From the NCBI GenBank assembly GCA_026709085.1, contig JAPOTR010000044.1, positions 1 through 52,729 on the forward strand: a stretch of 52,729 nucleotides of DNA, read 5' to 3'. Below are positions 51,471 through 52,729 of the stretch, one piece after another. Each line of letters begins with the position of its first letter. Position 1 is the first letter of the stretch. Below the pieces are notes generated by a model. The model ran no database searches. It saw only the letters and a list, made by a program, of their open reading frames with translations, and was not told where the DNA came from. A program made the position numbers and the translations under genes. Source of the DNA: Cyanobacteria bacterium MAG CAR3_bin_5. GTDB taxonomy: Bacteria; Cyanobacteriota; Cyanobacteriia; PCC-6307; Cyanobiaceae.

Positions 51471-52026
51471 GGGTTTTGAGTGGGTTTCGGGTTGGACCTC
51501 CACCCGCGTCGGAGCCCTCGACCGGAAGCCTGGACTCACCCGAAACACGCAGGTGTGCGGTGTGTTGACGTCCCCAGTCTAACCCCGGTTCCGGGTAAGG
51601 TGAGGGGGAATCCGGTGCTCACCACCCCTCAACCCGGAGCAAGTTGCAAACGGGCGGGGGATGGGGGATAATGGCCCTGATCCTCTGCTTCGCCTCGTTG
51701 CCCCTGATCACCTTGACAGAACAAAGGTACTACTGCATCCTCCCTCCGCAGGGGCGTTGTCTGTGGTGGCAAGGCTGCGGGGGACCGGGGCCGCGCCTGT
51801 GGGCAGCGTGAACCCGGTGAGGCAATGACTGTGTCGAGAGGTGAACATCCGCTCATGGGGGCGACGGGAAGGGTACCGCTGACGGGCTTTGGCCTGGGGC
51901 TGGGGAAGAGCGCCAAAGGAGAAAGTGACCCTGGGGACTTGACAAGGGAGAACCGGCCGATTGGTGCTATAAGCGCAGGAGCGCAGGAGCGCAGGAGCGC
52001 CCAACCTATGTCCTGGGGGTAGGGTC
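51471..52026. other. Non-coding region upstream of rpsB and surface gene
   Basis: 556 bp between divergent genes. It must contain the rpsB promoter (minus strand), which I cannot place. On the plus strand, an extended -10 (TGCTATAAG, TATAAG at 51968-51973) lies about 55 bp before the surface-protein start, and a TTGACA at 51939-51944 is 23 bp upstream, too far for a standard -35. Open frames at 51825-52022 (plus) and 51916-51629 (minus) are not convincing. I considered a structured RNA in 51700-51960 but saw no diagnostic motif. Confidence 0.5.
51973..52000. repeat. Period-8 tandem repeat (GCGCAGGA x3.5)
   Basis: Three full copies of GCGCAGGA plus GCGC, directly after the TATAAG box and before the surface-protein start. 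It lies in the expected 5' untranslated region, so copy-number change would alter leader length. It shares only its 8-bp period with the array at 1-57. Confidence 0.85.
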
Positions 52027-52729
52027 ATGGTAGCGCCTCCCCCAAAGGGAGCGCTACGGCCTTGCGCCCCTCATTCCGCCGCCCATGGTTTGGGGCGGGG
52101 GTTGGGGACAGCCCTCGCTTCGGCGCTGCTGAGCCTTGCGCCCCATCCGTTCCTTGCCGCCGCGCCCTTGGCTCTGCCCCTGCTGATCGGCTTCGCTCCG
52201 GGAGCACAGGCCCAAACCACGACGCTGGTTAGCAATACTGGAGAAACAGCATCCACCAACACCAACAATCCCTTCAGCACGCGGTTCACAACAGGTGCTA
52301 ATTCCACAGGTTACACAATTTCGTCAGTTGATATATACATCACAAGCGCCGCCCCTGTGGTCACAATCCGGGCAGACGGCACAGACCCTACCGGCACGGT
52401 GATTGCCACGCTCACCGCTCCGGCCACCATCACTGCCAACGCCGTCAACACGTTCACCGCGCCCGTCAATACGGTGCTGGCTGCGAACACAACCTACTGG
52501 CTTCGGGTTGACGCTACTAGTACCGCTAGGGTAAGTTTAACAAACTCTGACGATGAGACCGGTGCAACGGGTTGGTCTATCAGCAATAGCGGTGGTTTTC
52601 TGTCGGGGGGCTCATGGTTCTCTATTGTGCGACTCGTTGATGGCCCGAGGTCAGGAAAACAACCCTGGCAAAAGAAAGCCATCCAGGTGCCGGAATCCAG
52701 TCATAGACAGGCTTGTAATGAGTCAGTCT
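52027..52729 (+). CDS. Secreted surface protein, N-terminal part
   Basis: Open frame from ATG 52027 to the window end without a stop, 234 codons. A Gly-rich SD-like stretch (GGGGGTAGGG) precedes the start. The N-terminus is a long signal peptide, basic then hydrophobic (APLALPLLIGFAPGAQA), with probable cleavage after AQA. The mature part begins QTTTLVSNTGET and continues as beta-rich Thr/Ser/Asn sequence with TANTTYWLRVDATS-type strands. I recall this as the choice-of-anchor R-like module that opens fibronectin-rich surface proteins of sponge-associated Synechococcus. After DGPRSGKQPW the sequence turns basic and unlike the rest, so a frameshift or a domain change may lie near 52650. Function and full length unknown. 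Confidence 0.75.
   Translation, partial: MVAPPPKGALRPCAPHSAAHGLGRGLGTALASALLSLAPHPFLAAAPLALPLLIGFAPGAQAQTTTLVSNTGETASTNTNNPFSTRFTTGANSTGYTISSVDIYITSAAPVVTIRADGTDPTGTVIATLTAPATITANAVNTFTAPVNTVLAANTTYWLRVDATSTARVSLTNSDDETGATGWSISNSGGFLSGGSWFSIVRLVDGPRSGKQPWQKKAIQVPESSHRQACNESV

Noticed and set aside
51700..51960. Possible structured RNA (6S, SRP or tmRNA) upstream of the surface gene
   Set aside because: No diagnostic motif or convincing stem arrangement could be found by eye.
51825..52022. 65-codon plus-strand frame
   Set aside because: No ribosome-binding site or family pattern, and it covers the promoter and tandem repeat.

Overview
The window reads as a high-GC cyanobacterial chromosome fragment, most likely a picocyanobacterium of the Synechococcus/Prochlorococcus group. 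The cyanobacterial signs are a DUF1816 protein, a UPF0284/CobT-like protein, a YvcK-type protein with two N-terminal membrane segments, an MlaF-MlaD pair, and the order rpsB-tsf-conserved hypothetical-recG. Secreted fibronectin-III proteins, several of them decayed, together with many restriction and defence genes recall sponge-associated Candidatus Synechococcus spongiarum. That assignment is inference, not something the sequence proves.

Layout. 1-1.6 kb: period-8 tandem repeat, TnpB tail remnant, a pair of ~125 bp direct repeats, and a GNAT toxin with a frame-disrupted DUF1778 antitoxin. 1.6-10.5 kb: housekeeping genes (UDP-glucose dehydrogenase, MlaD/MlaF lipid transport, YvcK, ABC-F protein, potassium channel, tRNA-Arg/Thr/Tyr, aroQ), interrupted by a decayed fibronectin-III fragment near 6.5 kb. 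10.5-15.8 kb: a broken fibronectin-III gene followed by a DNA-modification cluster. The cluster holds a methyltransferase-HNH fusion, a type II system whose nuclease resembles SmaI, and a third methyltransferase facing a restriction-enzyme gene broken by an in-frame TGA. 15.8-31 kb: core genes (cysteine desulfurase, trpD, carA, rlmB, DUF1816, gatA, a VOC protein, mutS2, a sugar-type ABC ATPase, moaD, UPF0284), with a Schlafen/AlbA_2-TPR protein among them.

31-45.1 kb is a defence island built on a type I restriction locus. An operon on the minus strand runs hsdM-rhuM-hsdS-kwaA-kwaB with overlapping or nearly abutting genes, so the two-gene Kiwa anti-phage system is embedded in the restriction operon. 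kwaB carries an in-frame TAG. About 6 kb away, still on the minus strand, lie hsdR and a YgjP-like metallopeptidase. Between the two halves, on the plus strand, sit a Fic protein with a perfect 12-bp palindrome upstream, an ORC/STAND-like ATPase, and an AT-rich two-gene module (DUF6978-like plus DUF1828/1829-like) of unknown function. A decayed specificity-subunit fragment lies upstream of hsdM.

45.1-52.7 kb returns to core genes on the minus strand: a CsgG-like protein, a VanX-type dipeptidase, recG, a conserved hypothetical, tsf and rpsB. The window ends in the N-terminal part of a secreted surface protein that runs off the edge.

The strongest candidates for new biology are the Kiwa genes inside the hsd operon, the DUF6978/DUF1828 module with its ATPase and Fic neighbours, and the methyltransferase-HNH fusion. 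All function names come from reading motifs and remembered family features; no database search was run.
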